Source: Chromatiales bacterium (GTDB lineage Bacteria; Pseudomonadota; Gammaproteobacteria; CAMYNG01). Taken from it: 5,979 bases of DNA. Position numbers and translations under genes: made by a program. Below, one piece after another: positions 5,978 through 5,979 of the stretch. How positions within the stretch are numbered: position 1 is the stretch's first letter; each line of letters starts with the position of its first letter. The stretch covers positions 1 to 5,979 of the forward strand of contig JALSIK010000037.1 in the NCBI GenBank assembly GCA_026990045.1, read 5' to 3'. The notes under the pieces were generated by a model, which was not told where the DNA came from, did not search any database, and worked only from the letters and a program-made list of their open reading frames with translations.

Positions 5978-5979
5978 GT

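Noticed and set aside
1..5979. CRISPR array, tRNA or rRNA gene, insertion sequence or phage element
   Set aside because: No regularly spaced repeats, no cloverleaf-like or rRNA-like sequence, no transposase motifs and no terminal inverted repeats were seen. The whole window is accounted for by dcw genes.

Overview
The window is a very GC-rich (clearly above 65% by eye), gene-dense stretch with every gene on the minus strand. It is the cell-wall and division (dcw) cluster of a proteobacterium. In transcription order, from high to low coordinates, it reads murG, murC, a 38-codon open reading frame, murB, ddl, ftsQ and ftsA (5' part only). Having murB between murC and ddl, followed by ftsQ-ftsA, fits high-GC Gammaproteobacteria such as Ectothiorhodospiraceae/Chromatiales or Xanthomonad relatives. 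That placement is inferred from gene order, base composition and protein style; no species can be named from this sequence.

Layout: murG begins just inside the right edge, where a near-perfect Shine-Dalgarno (SD) sequence is just retained. murC starts inside the end of murG at a GTG with its own SD. The murC stop overlaps the ATG of the small reading frame, and the stop of that frame overlaps the murB ATG. murB overlaps ddl by four bases, and ddl overlaps ftsQ by 17. Only ftsQ and ftsA are separated, by 6 bp. There is no intergenic space for a terminator or an independent intergenic promoter. The window looks like the middle of one long polycistronic unit with extensive translational coupling. 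ftsA runs off the left edge after 212 codons.

Function: MurB and MurC make UDP-MurNAc and add L-alanine to it. Ddl makes the D-Ala-D-Ala dipeptide for the end of the stem peptide. MurG converts lipid I to lipid II at the inner membrane face. FtsQ and FtsA belong to the divisome, FtsQ as the membrane scaffold and FtsA as the actin-like tether of FtsZ. The window thus links precursor supply to septation.

The one item not explained by textbook dcw content is the very basic 38-residue reading frame between murC and murB. It has a strong SD and an exact ATGA overlap at both ends. It is the best candidate here for something undescribed, although it could be only a coupling spacer. The rest is conserved housekeeping sequence with intact diagnostic motifs.
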